Part shown: one piece after another, positions 8,728 to 16,296 of the stretch | How the letters are laid out: the number at the start of each line of letters is the position of its first letter | Numbering within the stretch: the first letter of the stretch is position 1 | DNA from: an uncultured Candidatus Actinomarina sp. | Lineage (GTDB): Bacteria > Actinomycetota > Acidimicrobiia > Actinomarinales > Actinomarinaceae | Length of the DNA stretch: 49,456 nucleotides | Assembly (NCBI GenBank): GCA_902510995.1 | Contig: CABXDL010000001.1 | Span: forward strand, 1 to 49,456 | Direction of reading: 5' to 3' | The notes under the pieces: generated by a model | What the model saw: the letters and a program-made list of their open reading frames with translations, nothing else | What the model was told of the DNA's origin: nothing | Database searches by the model: none | Position numbers and translations under genes: made by a program

Positions 8728-9204
8728 CTAAATTATATTTAGTATTTTTGCTTCAGTCACCCTAAGTAGGTCTTCTGTTTTTAACTTAAATAATGAACTA
8801 GGCGTTCCAGCCGCACACCAAATCTCATCAAATTCAACTAGTGTAATATCCATAAAATAAATAGGGGTGTTCTTGTGACCAAGTGGGGCAACTCCTCCAA
8901 TTGCAAAACCTGTGTTTTCTCTAACATAATCTGCATCTGCTTTTTCTATCATTAAATTCGTTAGCTTTTGAAAAGATTCTAAATTTACTCTGTTTGGTCC
9001 TGAAACAAATATTTGGACAAGTTTGTTTTTAGTACTTTCGAAGAAAACAATTGATTTTGCTATTTGTTTTATGTCACAATTTATAGCGTCTGCTGCTTCT
9101 TGAGAGGTTTTTGTTGAAACATCAAGGTTTAATATTTCAATATTTATATTTTCTTCTTTAAAAGCTTCTATTACTTTTTCTTGTGAGTTATGTTTTTTTT
9201 TCAT
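8728..9204 (-). CDS. ybaK: YbaK/EbsC family aminoacyl-tRNA deacylase
   Basis: 158-aa protein with the diagnostic YbaK-family stretch TGFAIGGVAPLGH near residues 101-113, an early Lys in IAKSIVF and the late segment CAAGTPSSLF. Family members are free-standing editing enzymes that hydrolyse mischarged tRNAs such as Cys-tRNA(Pro), or are annotated as Cys-tRNA(Pro)/Pro deacylases. Start ATG is at 9204, 3 bp from the preceding stop, so expression is coupled to the ZIP/cupredoxin reading frames. Specificity within the family cannot be fixed here. Confidence 0.82.
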   Translation of the reverse strand: MKKKHNSQEKVIEAFKEENINIEILNLDVSTKTSQEAADAINCDIKQIAKSIVFFESTKNKLVQIFVSGPNRVNLESFQKLTNLMIEKADADYVRENTGFAIGGVAPLGHKNTPIYFMDITLVEFDEIWCAAGTPSSLFKLKTEDLLRVTEAKILNII

Positions 9205-9207
9205 TCA

Positions 9208-9633
9208 TTAGGGGTTCACAATTATTCTAGCAAACTCAACCCCAGATTCATGATCTTCTATCTCAAACTCACCAGCTATAGATAAATCTATAGTTAGTTT
9301 ATTTTCTTTGTCTGGATACACCATAAAATCAATATCGTATCCATGAATATGAATCTCTGTTTCAACGGTAGTAATAAAATATAATTTTGCTTTATCAGAT
9401 AGGTTATAAGTTAATATCTGTAGGTTTTCTGGAGCAGTTTCTGGAACAACAACTTCATCAAAATAAACTTCTCCTTCTTCATCATGGTGTCCTTCTTCAT
9501 CATGATCATCTTCATCATGGTGTCCTTCTTCATCATGATCATCTTTCATCATGGTGTCCTTCTTCATCATGGTGATCATGGTTGTGCCCAACGTCAATAT
9601 AGTCGTGAGCAAGAGCTGAAACAGTTCCTCCAA
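9208..9633 (-). pseudogene. Cupredoxin-like C-terminal domain, out of frame with the ZIP gene
   Basis: The meaningful part is residues from about 30 to 141: an acidic, His-rich linker (DDHDEEGHHDE repeats) then a compact beta domain (YFDEVVVPETAPENL ... HIHGYDIDFMV ... GEFEIEDHESGVEFA), resembling cupredoxin-like small domains. The first 30 residues are the ZIP coding sequence read in a wrong frame, so the ATG at 9633 is not credible. Removing one base from the TTT at 9544-9546 joins this frame perfectly to the ZIP frame and gives one protein of about 379 aa. So this is a frameshifted fusion, a phase-variable domain, or a sequence error. If separate, the true start is unclear and there is no signal peptide. 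Confidence 0.6.
9478..9577. repeat. 33-bp tandem repeat encoding DDHDEEGHHDE
   Basis: Two identical 33-bp units (9478-9510 and 9511-9543) are followed by an extra T and a third, slightly diverged unit (9545-9577). Read on the minus strand each unit encodes an acidic/His-rich stretch suited to zinc binding. The extra base between unit 2 and unit 3 causes the frameshift in the ZIP gene. Tandem identical units are prone to slippage and to assembly errors. Confidence 0.9.
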
Positions 9634-10348
9634 ATATTAATCCAAAAATTAAAAATCCTGTCTGAAGCCCATATCTTACTTTTTCTGATGAATGGATTGT
9701 TGGAACAATATCACTAAGGGCAATGTAAATAAAGAATCCAGCAATTCCTCCGTACAAATATCCCATAGGAATGTCTAAATCTCCACCTATTTGGTAAGTT
9801 AACACTGCGCCGATAACAGTAGTTAAGCCTGATAGAACGTTACGTAAAATAGTTTGTCTTTTTGTAAAACCTACTCTTAGTTGATTACCAAACTCTCCAA
9901 CCTCAAGGGGAATGTCATGTGCAATTAATGCAACTGTTGCAACCAAACCAGTGTCTCTTCCTAGTAAGAAGGCTCCTCCTAGAGAAATACCATCAATAAG
10001 GTTGTGGAAAACATCTCCAATAACAAACAACCACCCCTGGGTAGTGTCGTTTTGTTTGTTCTTGTCTTCTTCATGATGGTGGTGAAATGACTTAAACCCT
10101 TTTTCAATTAGAAAAAATACAATAATTGCAACTAAAGTTGCATCAAGAACTTCTGAACCTCCATCTGCAATTGCTTCAGGTAAAAGATCCCTATATGCAA
10201 TCATTAATAATACACCTGCAGCAAAAGGTGTTCCATATTTAATTAACTTTGATGAAAAGCGTTCACTACCTAATAAAAACAAAGCAACTGATAGCGAAAG
10301 TAAACCAGCAGCAATACTTGCTAAAACTACAACTACAAAATCTGACAT
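9539..10348 (-). CDS. ZIP family metal (zinc) transporter
   Basis: Eight-helix metal importer of 269 aa up to the frameshift stop. Diagnostic motifs are the His-rich cytoplasmic loop (SFHHHHEED), FHNLIDGISLGGAF in TM4 and AHDIPLEVGEFG in TM5, which form the metal site in this family. After the last helix the protein runs into an acidic His-rich tail (GHNHDHHDEEGHHDE) and ends at a stop created by one extra base. ATG at 10348 follows GAAGG. The gene is divergent from a Fur-family repressor and sits downstream of a perfect Zur-type operator, so zinc-repressed uptake is the likely role (inference). Confidence 0.9.
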   Translation of the reverse strand: MSDFVVVVLASIAAGLLSLSVALFLLGSERFSSKLIKYGTPFAAGVLLMIAYRDLLPEAIADGGSEVLDATLVAIIVFFLIEKGFKSFHHHHEEDKNKQNDTTQGWLFVIGDVFHNLIDGISLGGAFLLGRDTGLVATVALIAHDIPLEVGEFGNQLRVGFTKRQTILRNVLSGLTTVIGAVLTYQIGGDLDIPMGYLYGGIAGFFIYIALSDIVPTIHSSEKVRYGLQTGFLIFGLIFGGTVSALAHDYIDVGHNHDHHDEEGHHDER

Positions 10349-10366
10349 ATTTTTAACTACCTTCTT

Positions 10367-10456
10367 TCATTTTTTTATCTCGCAATAACATACATACCCT
10401 ATGTGACATGAACATAAAGGTATTGATCCTATAATTGCGAACATTAAAATATCCAT
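10367..10456 (-). CDS. 29-aa Cys-rich micro-ORF between Zur box and ZIP gene
   Basis: Begins MDILMFAIIG and carries CSCH at residues 15-18 and CYC at 23-25, ending EIKK. A TAAGAT hexamer lies exactly 7 bp before the ATG (leaderless arrangement), next to the Zur-type operator, and the ORF ends 18 bp before the ZIP start. CxCH...CxC is a plausible metal-binding pattern. It may be a metal-sensing upstream peptide or a tiny metal-binding protein; it could also be chance. No similarity recognised. Confidence 0.45.
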   Translation of the reverse strand: MDILMFAIIGSIPLCSCHIGYVCYCEIKK

Positions 10457-10478
10457 TTTCAAAATCTTAACATGATAT

Positions 10479-10511
10479 AAAAATAAATGAGAATAATTCT
10501 CATTTATTTTT
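10479..10511. promoter_or_regulatory. Fur/Zur-type operator, perfect 16-1-16 inverted repeat
   Basis: Perfect palindrome centred on base 10495 with 16-bp arms; the core TGAGAATAATTCTCA has the 7-1-7 form of Fur/Zur boxes. It lies between the divergent ZIP and repressor genes, 13 bp upstream of the repressor -10 (TATAAT, 10524-10529) and abutting the minus-strand promoter region, so one repressor site can control both directions. Confidence 0.82.
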
Positions 10512-10523
10512 TCCCACTCTGTC

Positions 10524-10529
10524 TATAAT
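10524..10529 (+). promoter_or_regulatory. -10 hexamer of the Fur/Zur gene (leaderless)
   Basis: Consensus TATAAT, 6 bp before the ATG at 10536. A transcript would start at or within a base or two of the start codon, with no room for a Shine-Dalgarno sequence. Confidence 0.65.
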
Positions 10530-10535
10530 ATATTT

Positions 10536-10964
10536 ATGAAAAAGAGCGCTACAGAAATACTAATTGAAAAGAATATATCTATTACAAGCCCTCGAGTGCT
10601 AATTATTGAAGAGATTTTAAATAATAAAAATCCAATATCTATAGAAAAACTTCAAAAACAACTTGAAGGTAGGGTTGCTTTGTCAACTTTATACAGGGCA
10701 TTAAATGATTTAAAAAGTGTTGAGATTATAAAGGAGTTTACTACTACAGACAGTATTACAGTTTTTGAAGTTGCTGATCATGATGGAAGCCACCATCATC
10801 ATCTCTTCTGTACAAGGTGTGGCGATATTATAGATATAAACTTAAGTAAGAAATTTGAAAAAAATCTAGATACTGAAGTAGTTAAGATTGAAAAAGCATT
10901 TAACTTCGAAATTAAAGATCATACTTTAGAACTTTTAGGACTTTGTAGTAAGTGTGTAGATTAA
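10536..10964 (+). CDS. zur: Fur family regulator, probably zinc-responsive (Zur)
   Basis: 142 aa with the N-terminal winged helix (TSPRVLIIEEILN ... STLYRALNDL) and a C-terminal metal-binding half: HHHH at 86-89, CTRC at 92-95, His129 and CSKC at 137-140. The two CxxC pairs form the structural zinc site. Its location beside a ZIP transporter and a symmetrical operator favours Zur over Fur, but the metal is inferred. Probably autoregulated through the operator at 10479-10511 and translated from a leaderless mRNA. Its stop overlaps the stop of a 58-aa ORF on the other strand. Confidence 0.87.
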   Translation: MKKSATEILIEKNISITSPRVLIIEEILNNKNPISIEKLQKQLEGRVALSTLYRALNDLKSVEIIKEFTTTDSITVFEVADHDGSHHHHLFCTRCGDIIDINLSKKFEKNLDTEVVKIEKAFNFEIKDHTLELLGLCSKCVD

Positions 10965-11137
10965 AAAATAATTCCAACTAAAGAAGCTTTGATTAATAGA
11001 GATTGAATAGTTTCAAAACTGTGGTTCTCTATAAGCCCTCTTACTATTGGAATAGTGAAAGATTCATTACTATCAGTACTTACAGCCAATAAAGCTGAGT
11101 CGCTATATTCTATTGCTGCATTACATACTACGCACAT
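10961..11137 (-). CDS. 58-aa protein with N-terminal CxxC
   Basis: Short gene starting MCVVCNAAIEYSDSALL and ending KASLVGIIF. ATG at 11137 is preceded by GAAGGA at good spacing and by a TATAAT (11160-11165 on the minus strand), so it has a full expression signal. It converges on the zur gene, overlapping its stop by a few bases, and is divergent from the 413-aa membrane protein. The CVVC pair may bind zinc or be redox-active. Not recognised; no membrane helix. Confidence 0.6.
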   Translation of the reverse strand: MCVVCNAAIEYSDSALLAVSTDSNESFTIPIVRGLIENHSFETIQSLLIKASLVGIIF

Positions 11138-11159
11138 AATTTTTCCTTCTTTTAATTGA

Positions 11160-11167
11160 ATTATAAT
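11160..11167. promoter_or_regulatory. Back-to-back -10 elements
   Basis: The palindrome ATTATAAT gives TATAAT on both strands, serving the 58-aa gene (minus) and the 413-aa membrane protein gene (plus). No clear -35 is seen on either side. Confidence 0.45.
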
Positions 11168-11194
11168 TAATCATTAGTATATAAAAAGGAAAAA

Positions 11195-12436
11195 GTGAGA
11201 AACCTTATATCAACAAAATTAAATCACGGCATTGGAAGTGTTGGGGATTTACCTATACCTTTTGAAACTGTATTAAATGTTTCTGCATGGGTAATAATTT
11301 TAACGTTTGTATTTCTAAAAATTTCTTGGAAAGAGTCAATTTTAACCTCTGAAGAGAGGTTCTTTAGTAATAACCAAAGTATCTATGGTAAGTTATTTGG
11401 CTTCATAATTTTTTTCCTTCTTATTGCTCCTGGCCTAATTGGAAATGAAGAGCCTACAACCTCATTGGCTCCTTTTATACTCTGGATATTTTTATGGATT
11501 GGTGTCCCGGTTTTGGGTCTTTTGTTTGGAGACTTATATGCAAAATTTAATCCTTTAAATATATTTTTATCAAATGATAATAAGCCGAACTCTGTGTATG
11601 TGGCTTGCGGTTTATTTATAAGCCTTACTTGGTTTGAGCTTGTATGGAGGAAACCTGGTAATCCATTTCATATTGGTATAGTTTTCTTCTTGCTTTTTGT
11701 TGCAGTGAATGGGTTTAAATTATTTCTTAATAAAACATCTATAGAAATAGACCCTCTTTTGTTGCTTCACCATCTGTATAGCAAATTAAAAATTGTTAAT
11801 TCTAGGCCTGTGTTTAAAAATTTATTACAAAATATTTCAAATCTTTCAAAACTGAAAGGAATGGAATATTTTATTCTTTTAATGATAGGTACGGTTACTT
11901 ACGACGGGCTTAGGGGAACGGTGTTTTGGTATAACCAGTTTGGAACAAGAGTTTATGATCTAATTTTTTCAACACTTGCTTTTATAGGTATAAACTTACT
12001 TTTAATTGCGTTTTATCGTTTTGCTTGTTATTTCGCAATAAAAGTTTCAAACTCAGATTATTCACTGAATGAAGTCTCTTTAACATTTGCTCATACAATG
12101 TTGCCAATTGCTTTTGCTTATCATGTCACTCATTATTTGAGTTTATTACTTTTTGAATCTCAAACTTTTTTTTACAGACTCAACGACCCAATAGGAACTG
12201 GTGCTAATTTGTTTGGAATAGATGATGTAACGGTTGTATATTTCTTATCCCCAGTTGCACTCTGGACTATTCAAGTAACTATTACCTTGCTTGGTCATAT
12301 GTTAAGCGTTGTTTTAGCTCATGATTTATCAGTTAAGCTTTTTGGTCATGAAAAAAGTGATAAAACACAATATATATTTCTATTTATAACTGTTGCTCTA
12401 ACTCTTCAGGCACTGTTTGTTTTAAGTGTTCCTTAA
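11195..12436 (+). CDS. Polytopic membrane protein, function unknown
   Basis: 413 aa with about ten hydrophobic segments. GTG start at 11195 is preceded by AAAAGGA. The N-terminus LNHGIGSVGDLPIP resembles a family of actinobacterial membrane proteins that databases sometimes label fenitrothion-hydrolase-like; that label has little functional meaning. Conserved-looking His residues occur in the late helices (FAHTMLPIAFAYHVTHYLSLL and LGHML), which could bind a metal or haem. It lies next to the zinc regulator but nothing shows that they are linked. Convergent with the M48 protease gene, with a 30-bp gap. Confidence 0.6.
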   Translation: MRNLISTKLNHGIGSVGDLPIPFETVLNVSAWVIILTFVFLKISWKESILTSEERFFSNNQSIYGKLFGFIIFFLLIAPGLIGNEEPTTSLAPFILWIFLWIGVPVLGLLFGDLYAKFNPLNIFLSNDNKPNSVYVACGLFISLTWFELVWRKPGNPFHIGIVFFLLFVAVNGFKLFLNKTSIEIDPLLLLHHLYSKLKIVNSRPVFKNLLQNISNLSKLKGMEYFILLMIGTVTYDGLRGTVFWYNQFGTRVYDLIFSTLAFIGINLLLIAFYRFACYFAIKVSNSDYSLNEVSLTFAHTMLPIAFAYHVTHYLSLLLFESQTFFYRLNDPIGTGANLFGIDDVTVVYFLSPVALWTIQVTITLLGHMLSVVLAHDLSVKLFGHEKSDKTQYIFLFITVALTLQALFVLSVP

Positions 12437-12466
12437 AATAATATTGTTCGTACAGATGCTAAATTT

Positions 12467-13735
12467 TTAGTTTAATTTTGTTTCTAAACTCTTTACTCGT
12501 TCTGCTATTGGTGGATGTGAGTAGTAATAAGAACTGTAAAGAGAGTCTGGTGTCAAGTTTGAAGCATTATCTTTACTAAGCTTAAGAAGTCCGGAAATCA
12601 TGCTCTCACCTTTTGTGTATTGAATTGAGAAATCATCAGCTGCAAATTCTCTTTGTCTTGAAATATATGAAGTAATTGGTTTGGTGAAGAAAGTGTAAGA
12701 ACCTACTACTAAATAAAATAAAAGAAACTTTGAATATATTGTTAATTCATCAAGACCATGTCCATAAAAAAAGTTTTCAGACTGAAAAACTTGGCCAAGA
12801 AAATAAAAACCAGCAAAACCAAAAAATATAGAACTGATTAATGTCTTTCTAATATGTCCAAGTTTGTAATGTCCTAATTCGTGACCAAGGATCGACTCCA
12901 TTTCATCAGGCGTAATAGTTTCTAATAAAGTATCATAAAAAACTATTCTCTTATTATTTCCAAAACCAGTAAAGAAAGCATTGCCATGTGAACTCCTAAG
13001 GCTCCCATCCATTACAAACAAACCTTTGGCCTTGAAACGAATCTCTTCTAATAGCCTCTCTATAGGTTTCTTGAATTTCTCATCTTCAAGAGGTTCAAAT
13101 TTGTTAAATAGTGGAAGGATTAAGACTGGATAAATATAAAAGATTATTAATTGAAGGGAAAATACAGCAGCAAAAGCATAGATCCACCAGTTGTTTCCAA
13201 GGTTTTCAATTATTGAAATTACAACAGCATAAAGTATTGAAGCAAAAATACTCTGTATTAAAAGATTTTTAAGCAAATCAGTTATGAATGTTTTTGTAGT
13301 TGTCTTGTTAAATCCATATTTCTCCTCAATGTAAAATGTTGAATATATTGCGAGAGGTATTTCAATGATTTCACTAATAATAATGAGTAAAAGCCCCAGT
13401 AATATAGCTCCTACTATATTTGAACCAGTTATTCCTTGAACAAATAACGTTAAGTTGTTCAACATTCCACCGATAGTAAAAAACAACAACACACCAACTC
13501 CAAATACTGAAACTAAGACTGAAAATCTAATTCTTTCAATGTTGTAATTAATAGATTTTTTATATTCTTCCTCAGTAACTACTTCTATAAATCTTTCTGG
13601 TATCTTTTCTTTGTTTCTATTGATTGAATTAATATTTCTTATTTTTAAATAAGTTTCAATAAGTAGTTTGGATATGATGAAAATAAAAAATAAAGAAGTA
13701 AAATTTAGCTGATTAAGAATCTCTAGGATATTCAT
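12467..13735 (-). CDS. M48 family Ste24-type membrane protease (CAAX prenyl protease-like)
   Basis: Zinc protease embedded in the membrane. The HExxH motif is in LGHELGHYKLGH (H293/E294/H297 counted from an upstream GTG), the third ligand Glu is in SRQREFAADDFS, and RSSHGNAFFTGFG is the typical Ste24 stretch before it. Several helices precede the catalytic region. A GTG at 13759 extends the frame by 8 residues, but the ATG at 13735 (MNILEIL) gives a cleaner N-terminus and has TACTAT 8 bp upstream. Likely role is membrane-protein quality control. It follows the cis-prenyltransferase gene by about 40 bp, and both run minus. Confidence 0.87.
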   Translation of the reverse strand: MNILEILNQLNFTSLFFIFIISKLLIETYLKIRNINSINRNKEKIPERFIEVVTEEEYKKSINYNIERIRFSVLVSVFGVGVLLFFTIGGMLNNLTLFVQGITGSNIVGAILLGLLLIIISEIIEIPLAIYSTFYIEEKYGFNKTTTKTFITDLLKNLLIQSIFASILYAVVISIIENLGNNWWIYAFAAVFSLQLIIFYIYPVLILPLFNKFEPLEDEKFKKPIERLLEEIRFKAKGLFVMDGSLRSSHGNAFFTGFGNNKRIVFYDTLLETITPDEMESILGHELGHYKLGHIRKTLISSIFFGFAGFYFLGQVFQSENFFYGHGLDELTIYSKFLLFYLVVGSYTFFTKPITSYISRQREFAADDFSIQYTKGESMISGLLKLSKDNASNLTPDSLYSSYYYSHPPIAERVKSLETKLN

Positions 13736-13775
13736 ATATATCAATAGTAAACAAACCACAAGGAATGTTTACAAA

Positions 13776-14540
13776 TTATTTCCCAAATCTTCTTTCTCTT
13801 TGTGTATATTCTCTCAGACATCTAAGGAAATCAATCTTTCTAAACTCCGGCCAATAAACATCCTGGAAAACAAATTCTGAATATGTGCTTTGCCAAAGTA
13901 AAAATCCTGAAAGTCTTGATTCACCACTAGTTCTAATTACTAAATCAACATCAGGCGCATCAGGTAAATAAAGATGTTCTCTAACCTGTTCATCATTAAT
14001 CTCTTCTACCAAACCTTCAGGGTCTTTTCCTTTGTTTTCAATAACAAGACTCTTTATTGCATCTATAATTTCCTGTCTTCCTCCATACCCAAGAGCGATT
14101 GTTAGGGTTTTTTCTCCACCCCCTCTCACTTCTTGAAGCCTGGTTATAGTTTCTTTTAAATAATCAGGAAGGAGATCTGTACTTCCAATAAATTGAATTT
14201 TAAAATTATCAACAAGATCGTCAATAATAAGTTCTTCAAAAAGCTCATTTAAAACTACAAAGTATGTTTCAAGCTCCTCTTCCGACCGTAATAAATTTTC
14301 TCTTGATAGCAACCAACTAGTAACATAGCTGATGCCTAGTTCGTCACACCAAGAAAGACATTCTTTGAATCTTACCATTCCTATCTTGTACGAAACTTCA
14401 TAACTTAGAAGGTTTTCCCTACGAGCATACCTTCTGTGTCCATCATGTATTAATCCTATGTGATTTGGAAGATCTTCTTTTGGTAGTCTTTTTTGAAGTC
14501 GTGATTCATATAAAGAATAAACAAATCTTGGCGAAACCAT
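13776..14540 (-). CDS. uppS: cis-Prenyltransferase (isoprenyl diphosphate synthase, UppS family)
   Basis: Condenses isopentenyl diphosphate in cis to make polyprenyl (or short Z-) diphosphates for cell-wall lipid carriers. The catalytic Asp is in IHDGHRRYAR (D33), where most homologues have MDGNRRWA. Family motifs GYGGRQEIIDA, PDVDLVIRTSGESRLSGFLLWQ and SEFVFQDVYWPEF are intact. The 254-aa length and the SYxVSYKIGMVRFKECLSWC stretch resemble the shorter mycobacterial Rv1086-type enzyme, so product length is uncertain. It sits 3 bp after the aminopeptidase gene. Confidence 0.9.
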   Translation of the reverse strand: MVSPRFVYSLYESRLQKRLPKEDLPNHIGLIHDGHRRYARRENLLSYEVSYKIGMVRFKECLSWCDELGISYVTSWLLSRENLLRSEEELETYFVVLNELFEELIIDDLVDNFKIQFIGSTDLLPDYLKETITRLQEVRGGGEKTLTIALGYGGRQEIIDAIKSLVIENKGKDPEGLVEEINDEQVREHLYLPDAPDVDLVIRTSGESRLSGFLLWQSTYSEFVFQDVYWPEFRKIDFLRCLREYTQRERRFGK

Positions 14541-14543
14541 TAT

Positions 14544-15965
14544 TTAGCTACAGATTGCTTCTATTTCTTCTACTGAGGTAGGAACCCCTTTTGTTAAGTT
14601 GATAGGTTCTTTTTCAGTACATACGATATCATCTTCAATTCTTACCCCTATTCCTAATAAGTTTTTTGGAACTTCATGTTTTACTGTTTTTGCATTTTTT
14701 ATTTCTTCTTGCTCTAACTTTGTTGCTTCTTCCATCCCAATTTCTTTTCTTCTGTCCCTAATTTTTACTGGATCTCTTTCAAGTAATGGAAACTCAATAA
14801 CTGGTTTATTTGGTCTTATATAGATTCCTGGTTCAATTGTTGTAACCATCCCTGGTTCCAATTTTCTTGGTTCTTTATCCTTTTCAGTGCTTCCTGCGTC
14901 ATGTACGTCTAAACCAAGCCAGTGACCTGTGCCATGCATAAAATATTCAAAATAGTGCATCATAGTAGTTGTTTCGTCAATACCCATTGGAACAAGGCCT
15001 AAGTTAACTAAAGATTCAGAAATAGACTTAACAGTAATTTGGTGGATGTCTTGCATTGTATTTTCTGTTGTAACACTTTCAATTCCTAGCTTCTGTGTTC
15101 TTAATACCTCCATGTATACGTCTTTTTGTTCTGCGGAGAATCTTCCACTAACTGGGAATGTTCTCGTTACGTCAGATGAATACATCCCATATTCCCCAGC
15201 TGCATCAATTAAAAGTAATGAGTTCTCTGGAATTATTTCTCTGTTTGTTGAGTAGTGAAGAATGCAAGCATTATCTCCTGATGCAACTATAGATGGATAG
15301 CCAAGTCTCTCTGCTCCTAGGTCGTAAAATGTTTTTTCCATATCTGCAGCTACTTGATATTCATACATTCCAGCTTTTGCGATATTCATTGCTACTTTAT
15401 GTCCTTCTACAGTTATATCGCAGGCTTTTGTTAGTAAATCAATCTCTTCTTTATCCTTTACTAATCTAAGTTCAGAAAGTATTGGAGGTAACGCATGCAA
15501 GGTTGCTTTACTAAAATCTAAACCCCTCTGATCATAAGGAACTGCAAAACTAAGAGCTTTTTGGTCGTATTTTTGGAATTTTGTATTGGAATAATCACAA
15601 TAAATATTTTCAATACCTTTTAATAGTTCAGAAAGTTTCTTTGGATATTCAGTATTTGAAAATGCTGCTTTTGCATTATATTTATCAACTGCCCCTTCTT
15701 GACCAATTCTTTTTCCGTCCCATGTTTCCATTTCTAAATTTCTGTCTTGAACGAATAAATATAACTCGGGCTTACTGTCTTTTACAATAATCACAGCATG
15801 TGCATCAGGCTCGGGCCATTCTGTTAAGTAGTGAAAATTTGAATCTTGCCTAAAAGGGTATGCGACATCATTATTTCTATACATTGAATTGTTTCCATGA
15901 ATCAATACAGCACCATTAACTATCTCATTAGCTAATCGCTCTCTATTTTTTCGTGATATGTTCAT
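14544..15965 (-). CDS. pepP: Xaa-Pro aminopeptidase (M24B)
   Basis: Removes N-terminal residues preceding proline. The N-terminal AMP_N domain (RQDSNFHYLTEWPEPDA, residues 1-140) is followed by the pita-bread domain with all five metal ligands: D254 and D265 (LLIDAAGEYGMYSSDVTRTF), H348 (HGTGHWLG), E378 (TTIEPGIY) and E444 (RIEDDI). At about 400-432 there is a charged insertion between the last two ligands. Length 473 aa is usual. It is followed by uppS. Together with the M20 and S9 enzymes and PutA, the window is rich in peptide and proline catabolism. Confidence 0.93.
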   Translation of the reverse strand: MNISRKNRERLANEIVNGAVLIHGNNSMYRNNDVAYPFRQDSNFHYLTEWPEPDAHAVIIVKDSKPELYLFVQDRNLEMETWDGKRIGQEGAVDKYNAKAAFSNTEYPKKLSELLKGIENIYCDYSNTKFQKYDQKALSFAVPYDQRGLDFSKATLHALPPILSELRLVKDKEEIDLLTKACDITVEGHKVAMNIAKAGMYEYQVAADMEKTFYDLGAERLGYPSIVASGDNACILHYSTNREIIPENSLLLIDAAGEYGMYSSDVTRTFPVSGRFSAEQKDVYMEVLRTQKLGIESVTTENTMQDIHQITVKSISESLVNLGLVPMGIDETTTMMHYFEYFMHGTGHWLGLDVHDAGSTEKDKEPRKLEPGMVTTIEPGIYIRPNKPVIEFPLLERDPVKIRDRRKEIGMEEATKLEQEEIKNAKTVKHEVPKNLLGIGVRIEDDIVCTEKEPINLTKGVPTSVEEIEAICS

Positions 15966-16035
15966 TCTTTGATTAAGAATAATGTATATGTAGTGAAAAT
16001 TGCTAGTAGTATTTTAGATCTAAGTAATTAGAACC

Positions 16036-16233
16036 TTACTTTAGGTTTTCAGCTGAGGCTTTACCATCTTTTTCTACAATTTCGAACTCTACTTCTTGAT
16101 CTTCTTCAAGATTTTGCATTCCAGAGTCTCTAACCGCAGTTATGTGTACGAATACATCCTTATCTCCTTCGTCTGGAGCTATGAATCCGTATCCTTTAGT
16201 TTGGTTAAACCATTTAACTTTGCCCTTAGGCAT
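16036..16233 (-). CDS. cspA: Cold-shock domain protein
   Basis: 65-aa single cold-shock domain with RNP1 (KGYGFIAP) and RNP2 (VFVHIT), binding single-stranded RNA/DNA as a chaperone. I chose ATG 16233 ([11 protein letters not shown]) because AAGGAG lies just upstream and homologues start there; the frame is open for 10 more codons upstream but that part is not family-like. It stands alone between the CCA enzyme and pepP. Confidence 0.95.
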   Translation of the reverse strand: MPKGKVKWFNQTKGYGFIAPDEGDKDVFVHITAVRDSGMQNLEEDQEVEFEIVEKDGKASAENLK

Positions 16234-16296
16234 GTTTCTCCTTATATTTTTTAGACTAGGCAACTTTACTATATTGAAATTAATAAAGTAGTTTTT

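Noticed and set aside
9539-9545. Programmed frameshift in the ZIP gene
   Set aside because: No slippery heptamer; a +1 shift at AGA TGA would need non-cognate re-pairing. An indel, slippage or a sequence error is simpler.
9478-9577. Repeat array considered as CRISPR
   Set aside because: Units are directly abutting without spacers and encode an in-frame peptide repeat.
9387-9717. Plus-strand ORFs rich in His/Leu across the 33-bp repeat
   Set aside because: They arise from reading the acidic/His repeat on the wrong strand.
12437-12466. Bidirectional terminator between convergent genes
   Set aside because: No GC-rich stem; only AT-rich sequence seen.
16234-16263. Upstream start for the cold-shock protein
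   Set aside because: AAGGAG and family alignment point to ATG 16233.
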